From: Leucocoprinus leucothites
Taxonomy: Eukaryota > Basidiomycota > Agaricomycetes > Agaricales > Agaricaceae
Direction: 5' to 3'
Length of the DNA stretch: 64,000 nucleotides
Assembly (NCBI GenBank): GCA_013368445.1
Contig: JAACJO010000011.1
Span: 434,001 to 498,000 of the forward strand
Positions 34,001-46,500 of the stretch are shown here, piece after piece; the first letter of the stretch is position 1; every line of letters starts with the position of its first letter. The notes below the pieces were generated by a model, which had not been told where the DNA came from, made no database searches, and saw only the letters and a program-made list of their open reading frames with translations. A program made the position numbers and the translations under genes.

Positions 34001-34562
34001 CTAACTTCCTCGATATGTGGTGAACGAGTATGGACTGATGAGCAAGGGTATATGATAGTGCTCAGCGGGATTCTCAATATTGAAGAAAATCTGCCGCGGG
34101 ATCAGGGTGACTTTGAGCTTTGGGCTAGTCGTACGTACCTCTACCCATGGGTAGAATGACTTTCGGTTTGTCTTCTCAAAATAAGGTTTCGTCTTGAAGA
34201 TGATCTTGTAGGTCTGCCCAGCCTCTAGGTCAGTCTTAGCCTTCACCGCCTCATCCGAGCCACGGGGCGGCAACAAATCAATACATCGGCCATCCGAGTT
34301 CGTTACTCTGGGCATGAGGCTTTAGATGGAACAGCTGATAAAGACTCGAGCACGCCACAAATGTACCCTTTTGCGATTGACTGGAACACCTCCACTGTGT
34401 TGCCACTAGTGGAGGCATCGAGTACTTGAAGAGCGATTTCAATGCCCTCGGCAGGCTTGCCGATCGACGAGTCGAGAACTGTGTGAAACCAATTTAATGG
34501 CCAATATTCTCTAGAAAAAATAGACCGGCTTCACCGTGGCAGGTGATGGGGGATCTGGACAT
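34001..34562 (-). CDS. 5-hydroxyisourate hydrolase (transthyretin-like)
   Basis: A 132-residue protein from exons 34535-34562, 34367-34478, 34139-34307 and 34001-34090. It should hydrolyse 5-hydroxyisourate in the urate degradation pathway. The signature motifs are present: the N-terminal CHVLDSSIGKPA (with the active-site His), NSDGRC, the FYPWVE segment, the EHYHIPLLISPY block and the C-terminal YRGS. The last intron (48 nt, 34091-34138) is a multiple of three without a stop; an unspliced reading would insert 16 residues in a conserved region, so splicing is preferred. I do not see a peroxisomal targeting signal at the C-terminus. Confidence 0.93.
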
Positions 34563-34717
34563 CACTGGTGAAGATGAGAACCAACGGAGCTGAATTTGGA
34601 TGAACTATTGTGGTAACACAGTTTATATGAAATGTGCTGAGGCGGATGATGATGATATCATGTAGTCCATACTTGACATCGGCCCTGACCGAAAAAGTCC
34701 ACTCTGATTTTTCCACC
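34563..34717. promoter_or_regulatory. Very short divergent promoter of HIU hydrolase and RRP1
   Basis: Just 155 bases between opposite start codons. A short poly-A/T rich centre is present, but I find no assured TATA box. Confidence 0.5.
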
Positions 34718-35858
34718 ATGCCATCCACAGTTGACACACCTCCGCTAGCAAAATATTTCGCTTCTACTGGTGTGTAAGATCATCCTTTTTCATATTCTGA
34801 TTGGCTGCTAAATTTTTGGCATAGAAAAAAAGACTCGGGACAAGGCAATAAAAAATCTCGCCACCTTCCTATCTGAGGCGCCTGAAAATGCTCTTTCGAA
34901 AACCGAGATGGATAAACTATGGAAGGGGATCTTCTACTGTACGCCTCTATTTCTGAAGTGCGCATACTAAGTTTAACAACCGCTAGGCTTTTGGATGTCG
35001 GACAAACCGCTTGTGCAGCAAGCTTTAGCAAGTGAACTTGCAGAGCTACTTTTAACGATCACAAGCACCACTGCCTCCCTCGCATTTCTAAGAGGGTTCT
35101 GGACGACGATTGTACGGGAGTGGAATGGTATTGACAGGCTAAGGTGCGCTCAGATATGTGCCTTTGATCGAACAATTATGTATTTTCTTCCACAGAATCG
35201 ACAAGTATTACATGCTCGTGCGGCGATTCGTCAATGCATCATTCCGTCTGCTGATCAGGATCAATTGGGAGGAGGAGGCATGTAAAGTGTACACTGATAT
35301 ACTAACGTCTGACAAAGGGCCACTCTGGTAAGTCCTCATATTTATGCTACTCCTTGACCTGCCAAAACTCTTGATAGCTCGATAGATACCCGTGTACCCA
35401 TGGGACTACCTAATCATCTCTCCGATATATACCTAGAAGAGCTTGACAAGGCCCTTACATCGACGTCCGAGCAAACCCCCAAACCCGCGCCTATCGGTAC
35501 CCTGCTTGATCCCTTCATCTCACTAATGGCTCAAACTCCGAACGCTACGATGTACAAGCGCATCGAGTCGTCACTATTAGAACCTCTTTTTGATGCCCTT
35601 GACAGCCCACCTCGGTCCGACGATGAGCCAAGTCCAAAACGCATTCGCAGAGATTCAGGACCCTATTCCGACCTAATTGCGAATGCTTGTTTTGACGATC
35701 CCCAGTACGGTAATATATCTGACCGTGCAGAGTTGAAAAAGAGACTGTTGAGAAGAGTTTTCGAAGTTGCAAGTCGACCAGAGACGAAGGATGCTAGCCG
35801 TCGGAAGATGTATGCTCTATGGAAACAGGGAGCCGATGAGGCGGAGGAGGATGTGTGA
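34718..35858 (+). CDS. RRP1: RRP1/Nop52-type ribosome biogenesis factor
   Basis: A 311-residue protein from exons 34718-34769, 34825-34938, 34987-35143, 35196-35327 and 35378-35858. The Nop52 domain is seen as KYFASTEKKTRDKAIKNLAT, then LWKGIFYCFWMSDKPLVQQ, then [27 protein letters not shown], the strongest block for this family. A GLPNHLSDIYLEEL segment follows, as in other Rrp1 proteins. The protein works in the nucleolus in processing pre-rRNA for the 60S subunit. The C-terminus carries a short basic patch (KRIRRD) in a Ser/Pro region, and the final helix is charged. Confidence 0.92.
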
Positions 35859-35966
35859 CGATATGTCGGATAACTTGTCGATCACGTTCCCACATTGCGT
35901 TATGTATTACTTATCTACTCGACTTATGGTTTCTCATGACGCCACCTCGGCCTTCCGGTATCTGCC

Positions 35967-38100
35967 ATGTCCAAACTTCCTCTCGACTTGCACATTGCGA
36001 TTCTCGGCCATTTGCCTCCGGCTAGATGTCGGTTGTCTAGCGATATCGCCATACGGACCTTGGTCAGTTACTCGCAAGCTAGCTCACTTTTGCGAGAGGC
36101 AATCCTGTTTCCTGGACTCTGGTATCCACACTATCACAAGAGGTATCGACATTGTGACCCAAGCAATGAGAGCCTCAGGATCTTGCGACATGAAAGTAAT
36201 TGGAGGCTGATGTACTACGAGAGATACAGGTTGGACAAAGTGGCCCTGGAGTTTGTATGTGACATGACAATTTACCGGTCCACTCGAAACGAGAAGGCTC
36301 TGTTGTTGTCGAAGATGGGCTTAGACATTTGGGATATATTAGACATTGAGTCGGAATGGGTCCCAGATTTTCGAGCGCTGTCTACTGTGGAACCGTCATA
36401 TGCTTTGACGCATCGTTTCTGGGCCCAAAGGATGATGGAGATCATTGCCAGACAGGAAGCGATTGAGATTTGGGGGACTTTGCTTGCCACGGCGAACGTC
36501 CCAATAAACAGAAGAGCCTCATTTGAGCAGACAATGTTGGGGTTGTCGGCATTCTTTGGCAAGTCGATACATGACGTGAGTATTGGAGCTATGCTGGAAC
36601 GAACATCTCATTGATTCATATGCCTGATATATAGATGACGAAAATTTTGGACGAATTAGAGGAAGAGTGTCGTTTATTTGTGGTCAAAGACGCACCGTTA
36701 GACGTTACCTCACCCGAGTACAGCATTCCCGCTGTATGCAAAGGCATTTTTGAATTCATGAATAGCAAGGGGTTTGGACCACCGCCCACCGGGAGTAAGT
36801 GGATTTGCCACAAACTGTCAATTCTGCTTCTAAGTCGTGATCCCAGGCAATGTCTTCATCAACATGACGAATCACTTCCCTCACGCATACCTTACCACTA
36901 ACAAACAGACTCTACCCATTGCTCTCGTCCACGTATTTGTCTCATTGGCCAGGAGACTGGGACTTGACGCCTCCCCAACTAACTTTCCTGAGAAAGTCCT
37001 TGCTCATGTGAAGTCGCCTCGACAGGAAGATCGACCGTACTATGTCAATGTCTTCGTGAGAGATTCTTCCAAGTGTATGCTTCGAATTGAAGATCTTGGT
37101 TCACACTTATCCGACTCGCATTTCCTGAACTCGATCCCGCCTGCTTATTTATCCCGATACCTCGGCCCTGCGGATCCTTCTGTCATGCTCTTGCGTGCAG
37201 CAAGGAATATTCTGATATCGTATTCGCATGGCTCGCAGCTTTCCTACGATATGGCTCAGGGAAGCCTGTATCTCGCGATGGTGGTGCATCTGATGTTTCA
37301 TGGAGACATCGAAGGAATTGGGCAAATTATGAGGACGGTAGATTTGCTGCCTGTTGACTGTATGACGTTCCTTATGGGCAAGCTATCTCCTATGCTATCA
37401 ACTCCGTCAAGGAACTTGCTGGAGTTGCATTGCAGATCAGCACTGGAGGAAGAGTCTGTCGACGCTGAGAAGGTACAAGTACGGATTGGAGTTTCACAAG
37501 TGCGGTATTGTGTTGGACTGCCATTCAAGCATCGACGATATGGATATATTGCCTGCATCATTCGTTGGGATGTGAGTATTTGGCAGATTTCAAACAATTT
37601 ATTCAGTGGACTAATTCTTTGAAACAGAGTGTTTGTAAGGCCAGTGACACATGGATAAACCAAATGCGAGTAGATGATTTGGACTTCGGAAGGCATCAAC
37701 CTTTCTATACAAGTTTGGTATTAGATGAACATGCAACCCAGAGATGTAAGAGAACTTTGAGATATGGCGACATTGACACGTTAACTGATCTATATCTTGA
37801 ATAGACATTGCACAGGAGAATATCATTCCTGTTCCACTTTCCGAAGGATATATAGATGAGTTCTTCGCAAAACACCCGAATATGGCCATGTATTTCCAGG
37901 GAGTGGAGCTTGAAGATTCGAACGAGCCAGAGAAGAGATGGAGGATGATATTAAGTCCAGAGTCCAGAGCAAATTATCCAGAAGACGATGCCATAGGATT
38001 GGCTTGGATTAGAGATGGAGTTATTCCCGAGGTGATCGGTGGTGGAGATGTGAATGGTGAAGAGGACGCGTCGACTCAGTCGATATGTGACATAGCGTGA
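35967..38100 (+). CDS. FBXO21-like F-box protein with SirB1-like and YccV/HspQ-like domains
   Basis: A 635-residue protein from exons 35967-36575, 36635-36794, 36847-37571, 37628-37745 and 37805-38100. The N-terminus (LPLDLHIAILGHLPP) fits an F-box start. The middle (about residues 200-400) resembles the transglutaminase-like SirB1 region: the INMTNHFPHAYLTTNK and LARRLGLDASPTNFPEKVL stretches. The C-terminus has the YccV/hemimethylated-DNA-binding type domain: VRYCVGLPFKHRRYGYIACI followed by RYIAQENIIPV and MYFQGVEL. This trio defines animal FBXO21, an SCF ubiquitin-ligase substrate receptor. Assignment of an SCF role is inference; the F-box itself is only weakly conserved. Confidence 0.8.
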
Positions 38101-38193
38101 CGCTTCGCGTCTTTCCCCCTCCCTCAGTCACTGGCTTAATTAGTGATAGCATACCCCATTTACCTCTGTCTATGCATCACCTCTAAAATCGAC

Positions 38194-40277
38194 ATGACCA
38201 CCTTTGTCAATAGAAATGCCGCCTCATACTACCGGCCTCAGCAATATACCGCTCCACAGCCAGTGCAAGTAGTACCACCACGACCAGCACCTGACATTCG
38301 GGACGACTATGAGCGTGAGTAGCCGGCCTTCAGGTCTCCACTCAACAGAGCGTATAACTTAGAGGTCTTTTCAGGATGGTACACAGAATCGACACCTAAC
38401 AACCGCATGTCCCTGTCACTTCGTTCTGGGATACTCAGCGAAGTTGCATGGGCACTTGACCGCCTTTGCCGACTCTGCATGAACGAGCAATTCCTCTTTA
38501 GGACGATTCCAGGAGTGATAGATGGGTTATTCGACTGGCCAGAGTGGTACGCAACAGAGGGGTACAAGAACTGGGCTGAAGAAAACATCTTATTTTCACC
38601 CTCTCGAGAACTTGTGCAAAAACGTCGTTATGCCCTCGAGTCGCTCTTCGTTATCCGAAATGCGGCTCTGAACGAGACCAATTCGCTTGACCTGACCTAT
38701 CACACCCACACCATGCCCTTAATACTCAATACCCTCTTCAATATGGACCCAAACAAGGACGAGAATGTAGAGTTCGTGTTGTATATCCTGGATATCTTTC
38801 AGGTTCTCGCCCCAAGAATGATTATTCATGCCAATTTTGCACCATCTCAAAATCCACTTCCGCCTGTTCTCAACATTCTTCGAACCACGACCAACCGCTC
38901 AATGATCATCTCCGCGTTGACGGCTCTCACCACCCTCTTCTCCAACCCGTCCAATAGCTCCCAGTTGACAGCCGATTCTCCGGCGCTGACAGCTGCTATT
39001 CGCTATCTTCCACTCTTCATGGATATACCACTTGTTGATGCTTGCCTCAACTACCTATATGTTCATATTTCTCACCCTGCATTTGCAAGAGCATTCCTGT
39101 TACATTCCGAAATGCGCAGCGTGATGAAGCTACTCGCCTCCTTCATTTTGCAAGAACAGGCATTGGTGGCAGAAAGCGTCAGTCTCGATGTTACGGGGTC
39201 TGTGCATACCGTTGCTTCTACTGCAACGCATACAAAAGATCACGAACTCACTCAAGAGGAGCTGGAAAAGTTGTTGGAGCTGAGTGAACCTCAGCGATGT
39301 TATGAATGGTATGTCTACCTTGTTCTGACCAAAGGGGCTATAATTCACCTTGAACTAGGATGAAATGCATGTTCGTGGCAAGACCCGACGGAGAACTAAC
39401 GCAGGTCGACTTTTGGAATCTCTACAAGGATACTTTCAACCCATACGGTGATAAGTATCCTCTACTTGTCGCGTCAGATGTCATCAAAAACGCGAGCCAT
39501 GTGTTTCCATCAGGGCAAGCCATGGTACTTGGTCAGGGGCTACAGCAGAGGTTCATTGTACGAGGGGTGGATAGAAAGAAGGACGTCACGGTTGTTGAAC
39601 GCTTCAAGTGTCAGTGGGATCGTGGCCAATGCTCTGCGGCTGCTTTCCAGGCACTAGGAGAATTATACGATCACCTTCTGGAACACCTTGTCAATCTTGA
39701 AGGCACTGAACACCCCTGTCTATGGTCTACATGTCATCAGACGAACCTGTCAAAGCCTTACCTTCGGTCTCATGTCCTCACACATCTTTCGACTAGTCAA
39801 CCACCACAAAAACATCCCTCGCAAAGTGACACCATCACACTTCCCTTGAGCGGCGCCAGTTACCCTGTAGCCGATCCCACTTCACGGCCTATTCCTCCAC
39901 TGCGTAGTACCATAATAAACTATACAAGGCCCAAGGCTGATCCGCCTTCGCCCGCGCTTACTGCCCTCTTGATCCTGCGCATTCTTTATCGAACGTCTTT
40001 TGCCTCGGCTGATGCTGCGCCCCGCGCTGACGCTGACCACTTTGGCTTCCCTGGTTCTATTGAAGACACGAGTGATCTAGATGATGGTTCCGACACGAAT
40101 TTCAGTGGTGATGATAAAGAGGGCGAAATGAGAGGAAGAAAGGCGTTTATTGGAATCCGGAAATTCCTGGAGAATATGGACATCTATGATTCTGTCCTAA
40201 TGAGTTGGATCAACGAGATGGCGGATGTCAGTATTACAAGTGCTACACCTAACACTGAGTTGGAAACATTAACGTAG
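38194..40277 (+). CDS. RSC9-like subunit of a SWI/SNF-type chromatin remodeller
   Basis: A 657-residue protein from exons 38194-38314, 38375-39308 and 39359-40277. A short disordered N-terminus precedes a long helical, armadillo-like region (about residues 50-350). A winged-helix RFX-like DNA-binding segment then spans the second splice site (RCYEW|MKCMFVARPDGELTQVDFW, continuing to VLGQGLQQRFIVRG). A Cys/His pair pattern follows (CQWDRGQCSA...HLLEHL...CLWSTC...HVLTHL), consistent with one or two C2H2-type zinc fingers. This order is that of ARID2/RSC9 subunits, without a visible ARID domain. Such subunits help position nucleosomes. The C-terminus is acidic and then helical. Confidence 0.75.
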
Positions 40278-40476
40278 TGTGTTTGTAGTATGTACTATGC
40301 GTACTTGAACCCAATGCTTGAGTGTGATTGAGGAAACGCTAGCAAACGGGCGCCCAATTGAGTTGACCTATTTCTGGCTTATGATGCCTAATTTACCCGC
40401 ATCTGTTCTGGCCAGATTCCGTCATGACAATCAACCAGCACGTTCACAGCACTGCACACTGCAACCGCAGCCACTC

Positions 40477-43084
40477 ATGAATTCTCCTCGTCGAGCTTCG
40501 CAGGTTACACCAAAGATCGTCAATCTTTACTCCAAGCTCTTCAGAGGCGTCCCCGTCTCGCAAATCAAGGGCCTTAATCAGACAGAAGAACAGTTCTACG
40601 CGGAGCTCTTGACTTTGGACTTGGACCGTACTTTCATTTCGGCGCAGCTCGCTGGAGCTTCGAGAGACGCCTGCCTAGGCCCCTTAAAGGTTCTTGCCAT
40701 ATCTTTCGTTATAACTGAACAGAGCTGAAGTGGAGACTGAATAAGGGGTTCTTGAATTCCTGGTTTAAGGCCTGTATACAGTGGGCGCGCTCGGGTGGTT
40801 ACGATGATAACAAGAGAGTACATGCCCTAGAAACGCTGGCAATTATTGTACGCGGAATATTTGCGAAATCCTTTTCAGGTTGGGAGGTTATGGAGGTGTT
40901 GGCCGGCAGCGTTAATGCGAGCGACGTGATATTCACTGTGCGAGTGCCATCTTCATGAGAATTGCAGTTGTCTGAAGCTTTGAGATCTAGGGATTTGCTA
41001 TTATGGTGGCGGATACCCTGTCTGACCCAAAAGCCCCTGGTACGTTTTTGACTGTAGCCACTAAATTGCTGTATCGGTTGGCTTATACTTGCACACTTTC
41101 AGCACATATAAAGCATCTGGCTCTGCAGTTGGCACTGATATTTATGTGTGGGGCTGGACAGATGAGCCTCGGGTCCTATTTCTTGAGAAGAGACTTATTC
41201 CCTACTCTCGTCTCTGTAAGCCGTGTAGAATTTATCGAAAGTATAAACCGCGGAGTGACGCACTCTCTTCAGTTTGTGAAAGGCCCAGAAACAGGAAAAT
41301 TCACATTTGAAGCCATTCTGCTTCTCTGTCTGCTTGCCAATTTCCACCGCTCAGATGCTGCACGACTGAATCCTTACCTCAGAAGTTTGTCCGCGTGCAA
41401 TGACGCTATTTTCTTTCGAAAGGTTAATTGGGCAATTAACTTCGCGTTGCATACCGCGATCCAGTAAGCTAATACTACCCCCAAATTTCTTCGGACATTG
41501 AAATGATTGTCATAGGTCATATCGGAACCTTTCAGACGACACCCCATCTCAAAATCTGACAACTGGAATTGTTTCGCTTTTTGCTTCATGGCGCCCTGAC
41601 CAAGCCCTTTCTGCCACGCCAATCGATCCACCAAAGGAACTCTTTAAGCATCAGTGAGGATTCCTATCCAGTATTATAGAAGCGGGCATTTACTGGATAT
41701 AAACTTCAGGCCCATAGAAGCAGCGGTCGCGCTCCTACCCATATTCGAATTTATAAGCTCGAATGGGACATTTCCTTCTATCTTTGCCGAAACCCTCTCT
41801 TCCGTAGAGGAAAATAAAACGGGATGGCCAAAGCATCATTTACCGCCAGTTATACTAACAGCGATATCGCTATCGTCGTACATTCTATCGCATGCATCCT
41901 CGACGTCGTCTCCTAGGGCCTCAGGTTATGCGAATTTGTCTTTGAAGACCATCCTGTCTTTCACTGAAAAACCGGAGCTTCTAGCTATCCTCGTCGAGCC
42001 CACCCAGCATAATATTCAGCTTTCTCGTCAAGTGAGTGCGACTCTTGATGGAAGTAGGAAGAATGGCGTTGCTAATCCATCCAAGAGGCTACCGACACTT
42101 CCTCTAAACGATGGACCCTGGACACCGATTTGTTCTATCTTAGATTGCTGTGTCCTTTGGCTTCGACATAATTTACAGTACAAGCTGGAGGTTGCATCTT
42201 ATATGTACGAGGGCCAGACTCGCAATAGTTGACTTGGAACTGATAACGGGTTTAGGTTATCTATCAACATTTTACAGCGTGTGTTGGGGTATTTATGCAT
42301 CAACCGGACACGTTTAGGTGAGTCGCCCAGGCCTCAAAGGAGCTCTCCGCTTAGCGGTTGAATGGACACGATGCCAGAATATGACTGGAAGGCATTGTGG
42401 TCAGCTACTCTGGGTCTGTTAAATTTCTTGGCTTCCAAAGCCCAGAGTATACCGACATCAATAGAGATAGAAGGCCTTATCGAGGAGGTATGTTCGTGTA
42501 TTTTTGTCTTTGAGAAAAAGGTTTGGTCTGATACCGTTGATGTTACAGACAGTGGCCTTCCTGGAGTTTGTTCTATCTCGATCGGGAAACATACTCCCGT
42601 CCGCGAAAGCCTTACACGAGTTTATCGTGAGTGTAATATATGACACGTGCCTCTATCCTTAATAAAAGCCTTGGCCTTGTGTAGTACGAATTGATTCGTT
42701 TCGCGGATGGTATCCGGAAGCTTCGTGCGGACGTTCGCGATTCCGTGATGGTCGTATCCTCTCCTTCAAACCGGACTACCTGGGTCAGTAAACGGACCAG
42801 CGAAGAGAGGCTGAGCAACATCATAGACATTGTGAGTTTCTATGAAAACAAAATCTCAAATGCAAAAGCAGGGACGGCCAAGGACGCAATGAGAGTCGTT
42901 GCCCAAGATATAGAACGGCAAGGATTACATGGGGTAAAATCGATCAATGTTGACTCGGAACCTCCGTATGTCAGGTTCCCATTGATAAGCACATTCACTG
43001 ATCGGATATAACAGAAAACGAGGGGAGGATGCAATCGGATTTATTCGATATGGGTATAACGATATTCTGGCTCTCATGCCTTAG
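40477..43084 (+). CDS. ARMH3 homologue (DUF1741, armadillo-like helical protein)
   Basis: A 664-residue protein from twelve exons between 40477 and 43084: 40477-40689, 40746-40937, 40991-41039, 41103-41463, 41516-41653, 41710-42031, 42086-42204, 42256-42317, 42378-42487, 42549-42626, 42685-42965 and 43015-43084. The N-terminus SPRRASQVTPKIVNLYSKLF with RGVPVSQIKGLN is conserved in fungal members, as are HIKHLALQLALIF, YFLRRDLFPTLVSV and LDCCVLWLRHNLQ. The human homologue acts at the Golgi with PI4KB and GBF1; a similar role here is inferred. The intron 42032-42085 (54 nt) is a stop-free multiple of three and ends in AAG, so its removal is likely but not certain. Confidence 0.88.
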
Positions 43085-43578
43085 ATGTATAAGTGTATGT
43101 GTACGTTATGTACAGATGCGTACGACTATATATGCTTGGTGAAGATGGACCGGCAATGTAAAATATTTCCGGACTCCTGATCGACGGAACAGCGTTTTCA
43201 CGGGATCAGCCGGCGTTCCGCTCCTCCGAGTCAGGAGAAAAAACTTTTTGTCTTCCATAAGAGGCTCGGGGCAAGATTTATGATGCCACTGTGAATGCTG
43301 TACCGGCGTACCTCAAATCACTGGTTTTTTGCTCTGATCAGCGCCTATTGTCCGTTAATTGTCCAAATGTCCAGTCTGTTTGCCTCACGAAATGTTGAAG
43401 AAGTGCCCAAGAGCTTTTACGCGTCGACTCTGCTTATCGTCAAATTACGTCGCGGGTACCTTACTCGGTGAATGGCTCGGTGGAAGCTTTTCTGACCCTT
43501 GCCAAAAATTGGAGTCGCACCATCCTCTGTATCTCTTCAATACCCTCGTCTGTTTGTGTAGCTCCTCGATTCCCCACT
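43085..43578. other. Intergenic region upstream of GCV2
   Basis: About 490 bases with no convincing gene. Open frames starting near 43359 and 43468 read into the first exon of GCV2 in other frames and are regarded as shadows. Confidence 0.45.
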
Positions 43579-46500
43579 ATGTCTGCCTTGGGCGTACTCT
43601 CGAGGATAGGGCGTTTCCGTGCCATTCCACACACCCGTTGGTTTATTCCAGTTTCGAGGGGCCTCGCCAGCCTCAAAAAGCCTGCGTCGTTGTTTGACCC
43701 GCTGGACACTTTCACTGAGCGGCATATTGGCCCGGATGATGCGGAGGTGGCTAAGATGCTTGAGACGGTCGGATACAAGACCATGGATGACTTTATCAAT
43801 GCCACGGTTCCTTCCAAGATCCGTATCACCGTCAACGGTATAAGCAACGACTCCATCAAGCCCTTCAGCGAATCGCAACTGAAGGCAAAGGCTAAGGCAT
43901 TGGGTGACCAGAATAAAATGTTCAAGAGCTTTATCGGAATGGGCTATCATTGTGCGGTAGTTCCTCCTGTGATCCAGCGGAATGTGCGCCAATCGTCTTA
44001 AAGTCTATGTCTCTGTATTTATTGATATGCCTTCCTGCGACTTCAGATATTCGAGAACCCAGCATGGTACACTCAGTATACGCCTTACCAGCCTGAAATA
44101 TCCCAAGGTACGGATCATGATGTTAGCGTTATTTTTACTCATTGAGTCTAATTATAGGTCGCCTTGAATCTCTTGTTAATTTTCAGACAATGGTATCATC
44201 TTTGACTGCCATGGACATCGCGAACGCTTCGATGTTAGATGAGGCAACGGCAGCAGCAGAAGGGATGGTTATGGCATTCGTTTCGGGCCACTTCAAAAAG
44301 AAAACATTCGTTGTAGACTCAGCAGTTTTGCCCCAGACTATTGCTGTTCTGCAAACACGCGCAAAAGGCTTTGGAATTCGGATCATCGTCGGCAATGTTG
44401 ATTCTCTTTTGCAGTCGGAAAATGCAAAAGATATCTGCGGTGTTTTGGTGCAGTATCCTGACGTCAATGGCACTATTCGTGACTTTAGCCAAGTGGCTGA
44501 AAAAATCCATTCAACCGGCGGAATTTTGGTCGCTGCTACTGATCTCCTTGCATTGACCCAACTTAAACCTCCTGGTGAATGGGGTGCTGATGTTGTGGTG
44601 GGCAACACTGCTCGATTCGGTGTCCCTACTGGATATGGAGGGCCCCACGCGGCTTTCTTCGCCGTCAAGGAGAACCTGAAAAGGAAGATGCCTGGACGTT
44701 TGGTGGGCCGTAGTCGCGACGCTGAGGGAAAACCTGCGTACCGCCTCTCTCTTCAAAGTGAGTAATATTTCTCCTTTCTATAATATATCCTTAGATTCAC
44801 CTTTTTCAAAGCTCGTGAGCAACATATTCGCCGCGAGAAGGCTACTAGCAACATCTGTACCAGTCAGGCACTCCTCGCCAATATGGCTGCCATGTACGCT
44901 GTGTACCATGGACCCCAGGGGCTACTTCGCATAGCCGATAAAGTTCATGGTTTCACGCAAGTCTTCGTCAATACCGTTTCTGGCTTCGGCTACGAACTAG
45001 TCAACAGTTCGTTCTTCGACACAGTTACCATCGACGTGACCCCCGTTCTCGCAAATACTGAGCTTTTGCACAAAAAAGCTTTAGACGCTGGCATCAATTT
45101 GCGTATCATTGACGAGAAGCATGTTGGTGCCACTTTTGACGAGAGCGTTACCCCTCAAGAACTGGTTTCCCTGATCAATGTCTTCGCTTCTGCAGCTTCT
45201 GCAAGTCCAATTTCCTTGGCTGACCTGACCGAGCCTAAGCAACAGTCCATCCCCGAAAGCATGAAACGCACGAGTCCTTTCTTACCCCATCCCGTTTTCA
45301 ACAAACACCACTCCGAGACTGAAATGCTCCGCTACATCAACCATCTAGCTTCTAAAGATCTCAGTCTTGCCCATGCTATGATTCCCCTTGGTAGTTGCAC
45401 TATGAAGCTCAACAGCACCAGTAGCATGATTCCTCTCTCTTGGCCTCAATATGGCAACATCCATCCTTTCGCTCCTTATGATCAAGTCCAAGGTTACCAT
45501 GCAGTTATTAAAGTGAGACTGCCATTGTCCATAGCATGACTATCACTAACATTAGATTTCAGGAACTTGAGGATTATCTTTGCCAGATTACCGGCTTCTA
45601 CGCGGCTTCGCTTCAACCGAATTCTGGAGCAGCAGGAGAATATACTGGCCTTTGTGTTATCCGTGCTTATCATGAATCCCGCGGCGAAGGACACCGTGAT
45701 ATCTGCTTGATCCCTCTGAGCGCACATGGAACTAACCCCGCGGTTTGTAACCTCGTTTACTTTTGGTGGTTTTGGTTCTTATTTTCGTATTAGTCCGCTG
45801 CTATGGCTGGCCTGAAGGTTGTCGCCGTTAAGGTTCATTCGGACGGTAACCTAGATCTCGAAGATCTGCGCGCCAAAGCGGAGAAGCACAAGGACAATTT
45901 GGCTGCTTTCATGGTGAGTTGACTCAACCATAGGGTATCCATTAGTGTTCACTTTGGTCTAGATCACATATCCTTCTACTTTTGGTGTATTCGAGTCTGG
46001 CGTTCAGGATGTGAGTATATGTTCTAAAGAAGGAAGTGGGGATAGCACTGACACCGTGGTTAGGCTTGCAAGATTATTCATGACAATGGTGGCCAAGTAT
46101 ACCTTGATGGTGCCAACCTTAATGCCCAGATAGGTCTTACTAACCCTGCTACCTGTGGCGGCGACGTCTGTCACATGAACCTTCACAAGACTTTCGCCAT
46201 GTATGACCATTCTTTGCTGTGCTCCCTCTTGACTTATCTCACCCCTTTTGTAGTCCTCATGGTGGCGGTGGGCCTGGTGTTGGGTATGTCTTCCTTACGA
46301 AAAAAACTACACGTTTATCTTATACCATTCTCAGACCTATTTGTGTGGCTGAACACCTTGCTCCCTTCCTTCCCTCGCACCCTGCTATGCCCGTTAAAAG
46401 TAAGGATGCAATTGATGCTGTCTCCGCGGCACCATTCGGCAGCGCCTCCATCAATCTGATTTCCTGGGCCTACATCAAGATGCTCGGCGGGAAGGGCCTC

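Noticed and set aside
43359..43697. Open frame ending in a CaaX-like C-V-V-V, considered as a pheromone precursor
   Set aside because: It overlaps exon 1 of GCV2 in another frame, is far longer than pheromone precursors, and lacks their other features.
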